DNA from: Erwinia sp. S63
GTDB taxonomy: Bacteria > Pseudomonadota > Gammaproteobacteria > Enterobacterales > Enterobacteriaceae
Reading direction: 5' to 3'
Length of the DNA stretch: 64,000 bases
Assembly: GCF_016625195.1 (NCBI RefSeq)
Contig: NZ_JACVUP010000001.1
Span: 1 to 64,000, forward strand
The notes below the pieces were generated by a model. It saw only the letters and a list, made by a program, of their open reading frames with translations. It made no database searches and had not been told where the DNA came from. Positions 8,109-17,342 of this stretch are shown one piece after another; position 1 is the stretch's first letter, and the number at the start of each line of letters is the position of its first letter. The position numbers and the translations under genes were made by a program.

Positions 8109-9101
8109 TTACACTAAAATCTTATGAATCGCTTTAATCTCTTCTGGGGTCAGCACAGGTTGGCTCAGCATCTCAACCGCATCATCAATTTGCGCGGTTT
8201 TGCTGGCACCAATCAGCACCGAAGTGACACGCGCATCACGTAGCACCCAGCTCAGCGCCATTTGCGCCAGTTTCTGTCCACGCTGCTGCGCAATTGCCTG
8301 CAGCTGGCGCACTTTCTCCATCTTCTCTTGTGTCAGCTGGCTTTCACTGAGGAATTTACTGCCGCTGGCCGCGCGGGAATCCTCTGGGATGCCTTGCAGA
8401 TAGCGATCGGTCAGCACGCCGCCCGCCAGCGGAGAGAAGGCGATACAACCGACACCGTTATCACCCAGCACATCCAGTAAACCCTGCTCTTCCGGTGCAC
8501 GTTCGAACATGGAGTATTTCGGCTGATGAATCAGGCAAGGCGTGCCCAGATCGCGCAGAATGGCAATCGCTTCGGCCGCTTTATCTGCCGGGTAATTGGA
8601 AATGGCGGCATACAGCGCTTTACCCTGACGCACCACCTGATCGAGCGCGCGCATGGTCTCTTCCAGCGGCGTTTCCGGATCGGGACGGTGATGATAAAAG
8701 ATATCGACATACTCCAGCCCCATGCGTTTCAGGCTCTGATCCAGACTGGAAATCAGATACTTGCGCGAACCCCAGTCGCCGTAAGGGCCGTCCCACATGG
8801 TGTATCCGGCTTTGGTGGAGATCACCAGCTCATCGCGCAGCCCGGCAAAATCTTCGCGCAGAATGCGGCCAAAATTGGACTCTGCAGAACCCGGCGGGGG
8901 TCCGTAGTTGTTGGCAAGGTCGAAATGCGTGATGCCACGGTCAAAAGCGTGGCGCAGGAGTTCACGGCTGTTATCGACACGGGTGCTGTCGCCAAAGTTG
9001 TGCCATAAACCCAGCGAAATGGCCGGTAATTTCAGGCCAGTACGGCCACTGCGACGATATTGCATCTGTTGATAGCGGTCGGGATGAGGAAATACAGACA
9101 T
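8109..9101 (-). CDS. Aldo/keto reductase, L-glyceraldehyde-3-phosphate reductase YghZ type
   Basis: 330 residues from the chosen ATG, which has an AGGA site 8 bases upstream. A longer in-frame start at 9143 lacks one. Strong similarity to E. coli YghZ (Gpr, 346 residues): the ISLGLWHNFGD start, GITHFDLANNYGPPPGSAE (catalytic Asp and Tyr region), ISTKAGY (Lys) and a C-terminal SVLIGASKTAQ cofactor loop. Family members reduce aldehydes such as L-glyceraldehyde 3-phosphate and methylglyoxal with NADPH in the cytosol. It diverges from ipdC. A palindrome lies 46 bases upstream (9147-9164). Confidence 0.9.
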   Translation of the reverse strand: MSVFPHPDRYQQMQYRRSGRTGLKLPAISLGLWHNFGDSTRVDNSRELLRHAFDRGITHFDLANNYGPPPGSAESNFGRILREDFAGLRDELVISTKAGYTMWDGPYGDWGSRKYLISSLDQSLKRMGLEYVDIFYHHRPDPETPLEETMRALDQVVRQGKALYAAISNYPADKAAEAIAILRDLGTPCLIHQPKYSMFERAPEEQGLLDVLGDNGVGCIAFSPLAGGVLTDRYLQGIPEDSRAASGSKFLSESQLTQEKMEKVRQLQAIAQQRGQKLAQMALSWVLRDARVTSVLIGASKTAQIDDAVEMLSQPVLTPEEIKAIHKILV

Positions 9102-9146
9102 GCAGCGTTCCTGTCTCAAAAGGGGAGAAAGTGACATCAGCATAGC

Positions 9147-9164
9147 AGTGTATGCGTTTACACT
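9147..9164 (-). promoter_or_regulatory. Palindromic operator candidate upstream of the aldo/keto reductase
   Basis: Perfect inverted repeat AGTGTA-N6-TACACT. Its right part (GCGTTTACACTA, 9154-9165) recurs exactly at 8105-8116 over the stop codon of the same gene. The binding protein is unknown. The spacing does not fit a TyrR box. Confidence 0.45.
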
Positions 9165-9314
9165 AAGCCGAAACGCGCCGAAGATCGCAACTTACAGAAT
9201 TTTCTGTCGTCGTAACGATTGCTTGCCACAAATCACCATGCGCTGATGGTGAAAATCTCGACAATTCAGCCACATCGCTGATACTTCGATCATCCCCTTA
9301 AGAAGGAGCTGTCG

Positions 9315-10970
9315 ATGAAAACTCTCAACGTTGGCGACTATTTACTGCACCGTTTACAGCAAGCTGGCATCCGTCACCTGTTCGGCGTGCCGGGTGATTA
9401 CAATCTGCAATTTCTCGACAGCGTTATCGCCCACCCTGATATTGCCTGGGTCGGTTGCGCCAATGAACTTAATGCCGCTTATGCGGCGGATGGCTATGGC
9501 CGTTGCAACGGTGCAGCAGCGTTGCTCACCACGTTTGGCGTAGGCGAACTCAGCGCAATCAATGGGATCGCGGGCAGCTATGCAGAGTATGTTCCGGTAA
9601 TTCATATTGTCGGCGCGCCAGCCAGCCGCGCACAGCAGCAGGGTGATTGCGTGCACCATTCACTGGGTGATGGCGACTTCCATCACTTCCTGCGCATGGC
9701 GCAAGAGGTGAGTGCCGCCAGCGCGGTGCTGACCGCGGAGAATGCGATACAAGAGATTGACCGCGTTATTGCGGAGGCACTTCACCAGCATCGGCCCGGA
9801 TATCTACTGCTGGCGGTGGATGTCGCGGCGGCGCAAATAGCGATGCCTGATGTTCAACCCGCCGCGCCCATTAATCAGGACAATGCAGTTGCGACGGTTT
9901 TCGCTGCCGCCGCCGAACGCTTACTCGCTCCCGCGCAGTGTGTTGCGCTGTTGGCTGATTTCCTCGCCTTGCGTTGGCAATTGCAGTCACCGCTGGCCGA
10001 TCTCCGCCAACTGCGCGCGATTCCCGCCGCCACATTACTGATGGGAAAAGGCGTACTTGATGAGCATCAGCCAGGCTATGTGGGCACCTATGCCGCCGAA
10101 GGCAGCAGCGATGCGGTACGCCGAGCCATTGAAGAGACCGATGTGACGCTGTGCGTCGGCGTACGGTTTACTGATACCTTAACCGCCGGTTTTACTCAGC
10201 AGTTGCCCGCAGAGCGCGTTATCGACCTGCAGCCGTTCCACGCCACGGTGGGCGGGGAGCGCTTTGCGCCGCTCAGCATGGCGCAGGCTCTCGCCGCATT
10301 GCTGCCGATTTACCAACGCCACTGCGCACATTGGGCGTTGGCTGACACTGCGTTTTGCGAAGAAATTGAGCAAAACGATGATGCGGTAATCAGTCAGCGC
10401 GCATTCTGGCAGGCGATGCAGCGCTTCCTGCAGCCGGGTGATATTATCCTGGCCGATCAGGGCACGGCCGCCTTCGGTGCCGCCGCGCTGCGTTTACCAC
10501 CAGGAGCACAATTGCTGGTGCAACCGCTATGGGGATCGATTGGCTATACTTTACCGGCGACCTTTGGTGCACAAACGGCACTACCTGACCGGCGCGTCAT
10601 ACTGATTATCGGTGACGGTTCAGCGCAACTGACGATCCAGGAGCTGGGTTCGATGCAGCGTGACGGGCAACAGCCGATTATCTTCCTGATCAATAACGAC
10701 GGTTACACGGTTGAGCGGGCGATTCACGGCGCTGAACAGCGTTACAACGACATCGCACAGTGGAACTGGACTGCGCTGCCACATGCGATGAGCGTAGAGT
10801 GTGCGGCACAAAGCTGGCGAGTGAGCGAAACGGTGCAGTTAGCGGCGGTGATGGAGCAATTAATGCGTGATCGTCGCCTGACGCTGGTGGAAGTGGTGAT
10901 GGAAAAACAAGATCTGCCGCCGCTGTTGCGTAAAGTCACTGCAGCTCTGCACCAGCGCAACGGCGGCTAG
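9315..10970 (+). CDS. ipdC: Indolepyruvate decarboxylase
   Basis: 551-residue thiamine diphosphate enzyme closely resembling Enterobacter cloacae IpdC (552). It decarboxylates indole-3-pyruvate to indole-3-acetaldehyde, the key step of tryptophan-derived auxin synthesis. Visible residues are E51 (ANELNAAYAADGY), the HH pair H114-H115, the TPP/Mg motif from GDG 433-435 to NN 460-461, and E467 in YTVERAIHGAEQRYNDI. An AAGGAG ribosome site precedes the ATG. The upstream region holds a small inverted repeat ACAGAA-TT-TTCTGT at 9194-9207. Regulation by TyrR is known in relatives but no convincing box is visible. Activity on phenylpyruvate is possible. Confidence 0.95.
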   Translation: MKTLNVGDYLLHRLQQAGIRHLFGVPGDYNLQFLDSVIAHPDIAWVGCANELNAAYAADGYGRCNGAAALLTTFGVGELSAINGIAGSYAEYVPVIHIVGAPASRAQQQGDCVHHSLGDGDFHHFLRMAQEVSAASAVLTAENAIQEIDRVIAEALHQHRPGYLLLAVDVAAAQIAMPDVQPAAPINQDNAVATVFAAAAERLLAPAQCVALLADFLALRWQLQSPLADLRQLRAIPAATLLMGKGVLDEHQPGYVGTYAAEGSSDAVRRAIEETDVTLCVGVRFTDTLTAGFTQQLPAERVIDLQPFHATVGGERFAPLSMAQALAALLPIYQRHCAHWALADTAFCEEIEQNDDAVISQRAFWQAMQRFLQPGDIILADQGTAAFGAAALRLPPGAQLLVQPLWGSIGYTLPATFGAQTALPDRRVILIIGDGSAQLTIQELGSMQRDGQQPIIFLINNDGYTVERAIHGAEQRYNDIAQWNWTALPHAMSVECAAQSWRVSETVQLAAVMEQLMRDRRLTLVEVVMEKQDLPPLLRKVTAALHQRNGG

Positions 10971-11015
10971 CCGCTATCCGGCTTAGGCTTTGTCGTTTTA
11001 GACCAGGCGGTGCCT

Positions 11016-11050
11016 GAAACCCTCACGTACACTCGTTACGCTCCGGTTTC
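11016..11050 (+). repeat. Imperfect hairpin element downstream of ipdC
   Basis: GAAACC (11016-11021) pairs with GGTTTC (11045-11050), with an inner CGTA/TACG pairing. It sits in the 301-base ipdC-glk gap, which holds this hairpin, a terminator at 11179 and the glk promoter but no gene. It resembles repeated intergenic sequences of enterics, though I cannot name a family. Confidence 0.4.
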
Positions 11051-11178
11051 TCCGCATCGTCCGTCTTCTGTGAGGCTGAGTCGATAACGCCTGACGCGAT
11101 AAGCCCGCAGTTTCGGAAAGTTGCCTCTATACAGTGAAGCCGCGGATTGTCAGGCTGTGCCACGCACCAGAAATGTTT

Positions 11179-11210
11179 ACGCCCATCGTGCTGGTGGGCG
11201 TTATTGTTTT
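11179..11210 (+). terminator. Rho-independent terminator between ipdC and glk
   Basis: Stem ACGCCCA/TGGGCGT with a 9-base loop, followed by TATTGTTTTATT. It is about 210 bases past the ipdC stop and insulates glk. Confidence 0.75.
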
Positions 11211-11271
11211 ATTGGCAGGCTCTTATATAGTGTCCTGCAATTGTTTATGACCCAAGCGGAGCAGCAGAAGA

Positions 11272-12237
11272 ATGACAAAATACGCCCTGGTCGGCGATGT
11301 GGGCGGCACCAACGCCCGTCTCGCCCTGTGTGAGGTGGAAACCGGTGCCATCTCCCAGGCCAAAACATTCTCAACATCAGACTACGACAATCTCGAAGCG
11401 GTGATTCGTGCTTATCTCGACGAGCAAAAGCAGGAGATTAAACACGCCTGCATCGCAATTGCCTGTCCAATCACCGGCGATTGGGTGGAGATGACCAACC
11501 ACGATTGGGCATTCTCAACCCGTGAGATGAAAGAGCACCTGGCCTTCGACAGCCTGGAAATCATCAATGATTTCACTGCCGTCTCAATGGCCATCCCGAT
11601 GCTGGCCGAAGATCAAGTGATTCAGTTTGGTGGTAAAGCGCCGGTAGAAGGCAAACCGATTGCGATTTACGGCGCCGGCACCGGATTAGGCGTGAGCCAT
11701 TTGGTGCACGTGGATAAACGCTGGATTAGCCTGCCGGGCGAAGGTGGCCACGTTGATTTCGCTCCGAACAGCGAAGAAGAGGGCGAAATTCTCGAAGTGT
11801 TGCGCGCAGAACTGGGCCATGTATCGGCAGAGCGCGTGCTGTCAGGATCCGGTCTGGTGAATCTCTATCGCGCTATCGTCAAATCTGACAACCGCGAACC
11901 TGAGAATCTTAAGCCGAAAGATGTCACCGAGCGTGCATTGAAAGACAGCTGCATCGATTGTCGTCGTGCGCTGTCACTGTTCTGCGTGATCATGGGGCGT
12001 TTTGGTGGCAACCTGGCGCTCAATCTCGGCACCTTTGGTGGCGTGTATATCGCTGGCGGAATCGTGCCGCGCTTCCTCGAGTTCTTCAAAGCCTCCGGCT
12101 TCCGCGCCGCGTTTGAAGATAAAGGCCGCTTCCGTGATTATCTGGTCGATATCCCGGTGTATATGATCACGCACGATCAGCCTGGCTTGCTGGGCGCGGG
12201 CGCGCATCTGCGCCAGACGTTGGGTCGCGTGCTGTAA
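11272..12237 (+). CDS. glk: Glucokinase
   Basis: 321 residues, the same length as E. coli Glk. It phosphorylates cytosolic glucose with ATP. The N-terminal phosphate-1 loop [12 protein letters not shown], the catalytic Asp in IINDFTA, the adenosine segment [11 protein letters not shown] and the E-x-G-H zone [12 protein letters not shown] are all present. The gene has its own promoter region after the ipdC terminator and ends against ypdB with a shared hairpin. Confidence 0.97.
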   Translation: MTKYALVGDVGGTNARLALCEVETGAISQAKTFSTSDYDNLEAVIRAYLDEQKQEIKHACIAIACPITGDWVEMTNHDWAFSTREMKEHLAFDSLEIINDFTAVSMAIPMLAEDQVIQFGGKAPVEGKPIAIYGAGTGLGVSHLVHVDKRWISLPGEGGHVDFAPNSEEEGEILEVLRAELGHVSAERVLSGSGLVNLYRAIVKSDNREPENLKPKDVTERALKDSCIDCRRALSLFCVIMGRFGGNLALNLGTFGGVYIAGGIVPRFLEFFKASGFRAAFEDKGRFRDYLVDIPVYMITHDQPGLLGAGAHLRQTLGRVL

Positions 12238-12246
12238 TCTTTTCAG

Positions 12247-12269
12247 GCGAGCAGCGTTCTGCTGCTCGC
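12247..12269 (+). terminator. Terminator between glk and ypdB (convergent)
   Basis: 9-bp perfect stem GCGAGCAGC/GCTGCTCGC with loop GTTCT, followed on + by TTTACA. It sits between the two convergent stop codons. Confidence 0.85.
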
Positions 12270-12270
12270 T

Positions 12271-12996
12271 TTACAATCTCATCAACTGGCGAAACGCCTT
12301 CACCTTGCTGCGGCTCACCGGCACCTGCGCATCCAAATCACGTAACTTCACCAAATAGGTATTGTTAAACCACGGTTCGATCTCGCGGATTTTGCTGAGG
12401 TTGACGCAATACGAACGATGGCAGCGGAAGAACAACTGTTCTGGCAGGCGACTACAAAATTCAGTGATCGCCATCGACATCACGTACGCTTCGCGGCGCG
12501 TATAGACAAACGTCAGTTTTTCATGCGCTTCGACGTAATAGATATCGTTGATATCCGTCACGATAATGCGCTCATCTTTTACCAGATTGACTGTTTGTGG
12601 TGCGCTTTGCTGAGTGGAGGGCTGCGCGAGTTGCTGCTGCGCGCTGGCTTCCAGCTTATTCAGCATGGTGATAATGCGCGACTCGTGATAGGGCTTGAGG
12701 ATGTAGTCAAAGGCGTCCAGCTCAAACGCATCCACCGCATGCTCTTTCCACGCGGTGATAAACACAATCAGCGGCTTATGCGCAAACTGGTTAATGTTTT
12801 GGGCCAGCAGCATGCCATCCAGCGACGGAATATTGATGTCGAGGAAAATGACATCCACACGATGGTTTTGCAGATACTTCAGTACTTCCAGCCCATCATC
12901 AAAACAGGCTTCGATTGTGATCTGACTGTGCTGCTGGATCATCCAGCTCAACTCTTGCTGGGCAAGAAACTCGTCTTCGACGATGATGGCTTTCAC
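12271..12996 (-). CDS. ypdB: LytTR response regulator PyrR (YpdB)
   Basis: 241 residues (E. coli YpdB/PyrR 244). The receiver domain (about 1-120) holds the acidic pocket E7-D8, phospho-acceptor D53 in [12 protein letters not shown] and a conserved Lys in ILKPYHESR. The C-terminal LytTR DNA-binding domain (about 135-241) holds [19 protein letters not shown] and [26 protein letters not shown]. In E. coli it is activated by the pyruvate-sensing kinase and switches on yhjX, which is also in this window with a matching site. Its ATG overlaps the kinase stop by 4 bases. Confidence 0.96.
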   Translation of the reverse strand: MKAIIVEDEFLAQQELSWMIQQHSQITIEACFDDGLEVLKYLQNHRVDVIFLDINIPSLDGMLLAQNINQFAHKPLIVFITAWKEHAVDAFELDAFDYILKPYHESRIITMLNKLEASAQQQLAQPSTQQSAPQTVNLVKDERIIVTDINDIYYVEAHEKLTFVYTRREAYVMSMAITEFCSRLPEQLFFRCHRSYCVNLSKIREIEPWFNNTYLVKLRDLDAQVPVSRSKVKAFRQLMRL

Positions 12997-14708
12997 GCGC
13001 TGGTTTCCGTGACATGGCTCAATGGTGCAGCCAGACGCTGACCGTTTTTGCTCAAGGTGAAGGCGATTTCCGTCCCCGGATGATGACGAATAATGCTCAG
13101 ACCCTGGCCGGAAAGCAGTTTCACCCGATGGTGCACGTTAAGCAGCCCGATTTTATTGCCCGGCATCTCATCACGCGCGACGCGGCCAATCACCTCTTCA
13201 CTGATGCCTGCGCCCGTATCGCGCACCGCTACACGCACATAATCTCCTAGGTCTTTTACACTCAAGGTCACCACCCCTTTGCCACGGCAAGGCTGAATGC
13301 CGTGCACAATGGCATTCTCTACCAAAGGCTGAATCAGCAAACTCGGCAGTGTGAAATGCAGGTCTTCATCAATGTCATAAATCATCGACAGCTTGTCGCC
13401 AAAGCGCGCCTGTTCAATCGCAATGTAATCCTTCACCTGCCACAGCTCTTTTTTAATGTCGATCAGCTCGTCATCGTTCAGCTCAAGGTTGTAGCGCAAA
13501 TAGCGTGACAGATTGATCACCAACTGACGTGCTGTATCTGGATTGAGACGAATGGAAGACGAGATGGCATTCAGTGCGTTGAACAGGAAGTGAGGGTTAA
13601 TTTTGCTCTGCAACGCGCGCAGTTCCGCTTTATTCGCCATCTCACGTAGCTGCTCAGCGCGCGACACCTCCAACTGGGTGGAGATAATTTGCGACAAACC
13701 AATAGCCATCTCTTTTAGCGATCCGGTAATGCGATGCGCACGGCGATAATAGATTTTTAGCGTGCCCGTGACTTCCCCTTTTTCCCAAAGGGGAATAACC
13801 AGCATCGAGTGAATATCTTTGGTGCGATGCGCCTCATCATTATTCTTGATGATGATTTTGCCGCTCGCAATCGACTGCGCCGTGGTAGGGCTGATGCCAT
13901 CATCCCCGTTCTGATAGTTATGCTCACCGTAACCGACATAGGCGAGAATCTGCTGAGTATTGGTGATGGCTACGGCATCGGCATGAATATCGCTGCGAAT
14001 GATATCGCACACCTGACGCAACGACTGGCTATTCACCTGGCGAAACAGCGGCAACGTTTTATTGGCAATCTCCAGTGCCAGCTTGGCCTGGCGCGCTGCT
14101 ATCGCTTCTTTTTCACCTTCCACGCTCTGCACTAACAGTACAATCAAGCCAATGCTAGAGGCGCCGAGAATCATCGGTAACGCAATCTCAGAAACAATCG
14201 AAAAACCTAACGACAATGGACTGGCCCACAGCACAATCAACACCATGGTCAGTGTTTCACATAGCATGCCGCCAAGGATACCGGCGCGCCAGCGCTGCTC
14301 TTTGCTCACGCGACGATTGATAAACCCAGAAGCGATACCGGCAATGATGCTGGTAATCAGGCAAGGCACAGCCGTGACGCCATCCATATCGATCAGATAA
14401 CGATGGATGCCGGCAATCACCCCGGTAGCGATGCCAACCCACGGGCCAAACAGAATACCGCCGGACATCACCGCAATCACCCGCACGTTCAGCAGCGAAC
14501 CATCGACGTTAATGCCCGACCAGGTACTAAACAGCGCAAAGAGCGAGAAAATCGCCGTCACCACCACTTTCTCTTTAATCGAATGCTCATCTTTTTGCAG
14601 CAGCTGACGGAATACCCGCGTGCGGGTAAGGAAGAACAGACAAATCAGCATCAGCGCAGCGCGGTCAAAAACCGCCAGCAGCATGTCGAAGTGGGAAGGC
14701 AAGGGCAT
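12993..14708 (-). CDS. ypdA: Pyruvate-sensing LytS-type histidine kinase PyrS (YpdA)
   Basis: 571 residues (E. coli YpdA 565). Six or so N-terminal membrane helices form the 5TM-LYT sensor ([19 protein letters not shown]). A GAF-like domain (about 215-350) follows, then a His_kinase domain with the phospho-acceptor His in [15 protein letters not shown], and an ATPase with [14 protein letters not shown] and [12 protein letters not shown]. The sensor detects extracellular pyruvate in E. coli. It forms a 4-base-overlap operon with ypdB. The nearby alternative, BtsS, is a paralogue; the sequence fits YpdA better. Confidence 0.95.
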   Translation of the reverse strand: MPLPSHFDMLLAVFDRAALMLICLFFLTRTRVFRQLLQKDEHSIKEKVVVTAIFSLFALFSTWSGINVDGSLLNVRVIAVMSGGILFGPWVGIATGVIAGIHRYLIDMDGVTAVPCLITSIIAGIASGFINRRVSKEQRWRAGILGGMLCETLTMVLIVLWASPLSLGFSIVSEIALPMILGASSIGLIVLLVQSVEGEKEAIAARQAKLALEIANKTLPLFRQVNSQSLRQVCDIIRSDIHADAVAITNTQQILAYVGYGEHNYQNGDDGISPTTAQSIASGKIIIKNNDEAHRTKDIHSMLVIPLWEKGEVTGTLKIYYRRAHRITGSLKEMAIGLSQIISTQLEVSRAEQLREMANKAELRALQSKINPHFLFNALNAISSSIRLNPDTARQLVINLSRYLRYNLELNDDELIDIKKELWQVKDYIAIEQARFGDKLSMIYDIDEDLHFTLPSLLIQPLVENAIVHGIQPCRGKGVVTLSVKDLGDYVRVAVRDTGAGISEEVIGRVARDEMPGNKIGLLNVHHRVKLLSGQGLSIIRHHPGTEIAFTLSKNGQRLAAPLSHVTETSA

Positions 14709-14858
14709 CTCTCGGAGTGAACCTGGGTGAGGGTATGATAAAAAATGTGATCGAGATCTGCCAGCGCCGCGACATCCGCAAAACGCTTCTCATGGTTTAG
14801 ATCAATTTTCCGGCCAAATTCTCACTGGAGTTTTAAAACAGCAACGCATTCAGCTCAA

Positions 14859-14964
14859 GGCCAGAACGGGCCAGCCCGAAGAGCAAAGCGTCCGCGCCAA
14901 GGATGGCGCGGCCGATCTGCATGGATGCGTTTTGTCTTTGCGATCGGGCTGGCCCGTTCTGGCC
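14859..14964. repeat. 106-bp structured inverted-repeat element
   Basis: Perfect 21-bp arms lie at 14859-14879 and 14944-14964 (starting GGCCAGAACGGG). A second pairing GCAAAG (14883-14888) with CTTTGC (14936-14941) follows, and an inner hairpin CCGCGCCA-AGGA-TGGCGCGG lies at 14892-14911. It lies between divergent ypdA and the GNAT gene, where no terminator is expected. No open frame or flanking duplication is visible. The remainder of the 14709-15145 gap holds a TCAAC tandem repeat (about 14987-15002) and promoter DNA. Confidence 0.75.
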
Positions 14965-15145
14965 CTGGCACCCAACCAACAGCGACTCTCAACTCAACTC
15001 AACTCCCAACCCACTTAGCCCGTTCACTCCCCAAAAAGAGGAAAACTTGAGTAACAAAAAGAGGATTAGTAATCCCTACGGAGAACACTGGTTGTGAATC
15101 ACGCGGTTTGCTATGTTGCCATGAGTTATTTCGCGGAGCGCAGCA

Positions 15146-15670
15146 ATGCAACTTCTTACCCCTCGCTTGTCCCTGACACGCTTACAACCCGAAGACTGGC
15201 AAATCTTCAAAGCCGTACACGAAGATCCCGACACCATGACCTGGGTAAGTGAAATCCCTGACGAAAACGACATACGCCAGCGCTTCACCGAGCGCCTCGC
15301 GCCCTGGCAAGTCACCAGCTTCCACATGCTATGCCTGGTGGCACGCCTGCGCGAAACCAATGAACCGATCGGCCTGTTTGGATGCAGTGCCGAATGGCAG
15401 CCCTATCGACAAGCTGAGGTCGGCTACATGCTCTGCCATCGCTTCACCGGAAAAGGCTATGGCAGTGAAGCGCTCAAGGCACTGTGCGACTTCTTGCTAC
15501 AGGCAGAATTTCATAAACTCAAAGCACTGGTCATAGAGGGGAATTGGCCGTCCCGACGCATTCTGGAGAAGAATGGTTTCGCACTTGAGGGCACCCTACG
15601 GGATAATTATCTGCTAAATGACCAATGGGTAAACGATTGGGTGCTGGGTCGCCTGAATCTGCAACATTAA
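15146..15670 (+). CDS. GNAT-family N-acetyltransferase
   Basis: 174 residues of the RimJ/RimL-like Acetyltransf_3 type. The acetyl-CoA loop is visible as RFTGKGYGSEALKALCDFLL (about 101-120), and the closing motif is EGNWPSRRILEKNGFALEGTLRDNY. It would acetylate an amino group on a small molecule, peptide or protein. The acceptor is not predictable. A CGGAG ribosome site sits 7 bases before the ATG. It ends 118 bases before alaC and is probably transcribed separately. The gene is not part of the E. coli order here. Confidence 0.85.
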   Translation: MQLLTPRLSLTRLQPEDWQIFKAVHEDPDTMTWVSEIPDENDIRQRFTERLAPWQVTSFHMLCLVARLRETNEPIGLFGCSAEWQPYRQAEVGYMLCHRFTGKGYGSEALKALCDFLLQAEFHKLKALVIEGNWPSRRILEKNGFALEGTLRDNYLLNDQWVNDWVLGRLNLQH

Positions 15671-15726
15671 AAAAATATTCTGTTGCTCTCGACAATTCTG
15701 TTATCAGCGCGTTATGTTCTTACCTC

Positions 15727-15742
15727 GGTCACCGCAGTGACC
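15727..15742 (+). promoter_or_regulatory. Leader hairpin upstream of alaC
   Basis: Perfect 6-bp stem GGTCAC-CGCA-GTGACC, 46 bases before the alaC start, followed by a smaller CGGA/TCCG hairpin. It is probably in the 5' leader; its function is unknown. Confidence 0.4.
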
Positions 15743-15788
15743 AGCGTCGCTCGGACGGTCCGGGCGCCTACGTAAACCAGAGGACATC

Positions 15789-17024
15789 ATGGCTGATAAC
15801 AGCACACCCCGTCGTTTCTCGCGTATTGAACGCCTTCCCCCGTATGTATTCAACATCACCGCTGAATTGAAGATGGCTGCGCGTCGGCGCGGCGAAGACA
15901 TCATCGATTTCTCAATGGGGAATCCGGATGGACCCACGCCGCCACACATCGTGGAAAAACTCTGTCAGGTAGCGCAACGCGAAGACACGCACGGTTACTC
16001 CACCTCGAAAGGTATTCCTCGCCTGCGTCGCGCCATCTCGCGTTGGTACGCAGATCGCTATCAGGTGGAGATCGATCCCGAATCAGAAGCCATTGTCACC
16101 ATCGGTTCCAAAGAAGGACTGGCGCACCTGATGCTGGCGACGCTTGACCATGGCGACACTGTCCTGGTGCCAAATCCGAGCTACCCGATTCACATCTACG
16201 GCGCGGTAATTGCCGGTGCGCAAGTTCGTTCCGTGCCGCTGGTAGCGGGCGTTGACTTCTTCAATGAGCTGGAACGCGCCATCCGCGAAAGTTATCCGAA
16301 ACCGAAGATGATGATCCTCGGCTTCCCTTCGAATCCCACTTCACAGTGTGTCGAACTCGACTTCTTCGAACGTGTAATTGCGCTGGCGAAACAGTACAAC
16401 GTGCTGGTCATCCACGATCTGGCCTACGCCGACATCACCTATGATGGCTGGAAAGCGCCGTCGATCATGCAGGTGCCGGGTGCGCGCGACGTAGCGGTGG
16501 AATTCTTCACCCTGTCGAAAAGCTACAATATGGCAGGCTGGCGTATCGGCTTTATGGTGGGTAACAAAGAATTGGTATCCGCGCTGGCGCGTATCAAAAG
16601 CTACCACGATTACGGCACCTTCACCCCGCTGCAGGTCGCGGCGATTGCCGCACTCGAAGGCGATCAGCAATGCGTGCGTGATATCGCTGAACAGTATAAA
16701 CGCCGTCGCGATGTGCTGGTAAAAGGGCTGCATGAAGCGGGCTGGATGGTGGATCTGCCAAAAGCCTCAATGTATGTCTGGGCGAAAATCCCCGATCACT
16801 ACGCGCATCTCGGTTCGCTGGAGTTTGCCAAACTGCTGCTGCAGGAAGCCAAAGTCTGCGTTTCACCTGGCATCGGCTTTGGTGACTACGGTGACACCCA
16901 TGTGCGATTTGCCCTGATTGAAAATAGCGATCGTATTCGTCAGGCGGTACGTGGCATCAAAGCCATGTTCCGTGCGGATGGTATTTTGCCGGGAACGGTA
17001 AAAGCGCTGGAAGAAGAAGAGTAA
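15789..17024 (+). CDS. alaC: Glutamate-pyruvate (alanine) aminotransferase AlaC
   Basis: 411-residue PLP class I/II aminotransferase, nearly identical in layout to E. coli AlaC/YfdZ (412). It interconverts pyruvate plus glutamate with alanine plus 2-oxoglutarate in the cytosol. The PLP lysine is K244 in [17 protein letters not shown]. The [27 protein letters not shown] and SNPT motifs are present. It has an AGAGGAC ribosome site before the ATG. It sits with ypdAB, glk and ypdK as in E. coli. Confidence 0.96.
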   Translation: MADNSTPRRFSRIERLPPYVFNITAELKMAARRRGEDIIDFSMGNPDGPTPPHIVEKLCQVAQREDTHGYSTSKGIPRLRRAISRWYADRYQVEIDPESEAIVTIGSKEGLAHLMLATLDHGDTVLVPNPSYPIHIYGAVIAGAQVRSVPLVAGVDFFNELERAIRESYPKPKMMILGFPSNPTSQCVELDFFERVIALAKQYNVLVIHDLAYADITYDGWKAPSIMQVPGARDVAVEFFTLSKSYNMAGWRIGFMVGNKELVSALARIKSYHDYGTFTPLQVAAIAALEGDQQCVRDIAEQYKRRRDVLVKGLHEAGWMVDLPKASMYVWAKIPDHYAHLGSLEFAKLLLQEAKVCVSPGIGFGDYGDTHVRFALIENSDRIRQAVRGIKAMFRADGILPGTVKALEEEE

Positions 17025-17033
17025 TTACTAAGA

Positions 17034-17053
17034 GGGGCGACGAGGGTCGCCCC
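17034..17053 (+). terminator. Hairpin terminator between alaC and ypdK
   Basis: 8-bp stem GGGGCGAC/GTCGCCCC with loop GAGG, 9 bases after the alaC stop and between two convergent genes. It lacks a strong T-run. Confidence 0.6.
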
Positions 17054-17065
17054 GCCTGGCAGGAT

Positions 17066-17140
17066 TTATTTGAGCATCAGCACGAAGGTGCCTACCCAGA
17101 TTAACAGGAAGAAAGAAACTCCCATCAAAGCATATCTCAC
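17066..17140 (-). CDS. ypdK: 24-residue membrane protein YpdK
   Basis: Very small gene with a GTG start. The peptide is one hydrophobic segment (RYALMGVSFFLLIWVGTFV, then LMLK). It closely matches E. coli YpdK, a 23-residue inner-membrane protein whose core is MGISFMVIVWAGTFALMI, at the same position beside alaC. A strong AGAGGAG Shine-Dalgarno lies 7 bases before the GTG. An open frame continues upstream to 17257 but has no ribosome site and no conservation I recognise. Function is unknown, as for the E. coli peptide. Confidence 0.88.
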   Translation of the reverse strand: MRYALMGVSFFLLIWVGTFVLMLK

Positions 17141-17262
17141 AAAACGACTCCTCTGAGCGGTTACCATGCTGGTGATCCCAATCCAGCGTAACCCGAACAG
17201 AATAAGAGAAAGGTGAAGTTCATAACCGCTGCACGCTTTCTTCTCAGGTGGTTCCAAGCGAA

Positions 17263-17327
17263 CTCAGAACAGGATCGAGCGCTAATTTACGCGCAATCGA
17301 TCCGAAAATAAATAGGCCAGTTCTGAG
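17263..17327. repeat. Nested inverted repeats between ypdK and the efflux operon
   Basis: Three nested pairings: CTCAGAAC (17263-17270) with GTTCTGAG (17320-17327), GGATCGA (17272-17278) with TCGATCC (17297-17303), and GCGC (17279-17282) with GCGC (17291-17294). It lies 16 bases past the membrane-fusion gene stop on the minus strand and may form its 3' end. No U-tract is adjacent. Confidence 0.6.
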
Positions 17328-17342
17328 AGATTGCTCACATTT

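Noticed and set aside
9147-9164. Possible TyrR box between the aldo/keto reductase gene and ipdC
   Set aside because: TyrR boxes have TGTAAA-N6-TTTACA. Here the arms are closer, so the spacing is wrong.
14903-15097. 64-residue open frame across the inverted-repeat element
   Set aside because: It runs through the structured element and has a Pro/Ser-rich sequence without support.
17141-17257. Longer ypdK open frame reaching 17257
   Set aside because: Upstream part lacks a Shine-Dalgarno and is not like any known protein. The GTG at 17140 has a strong one.
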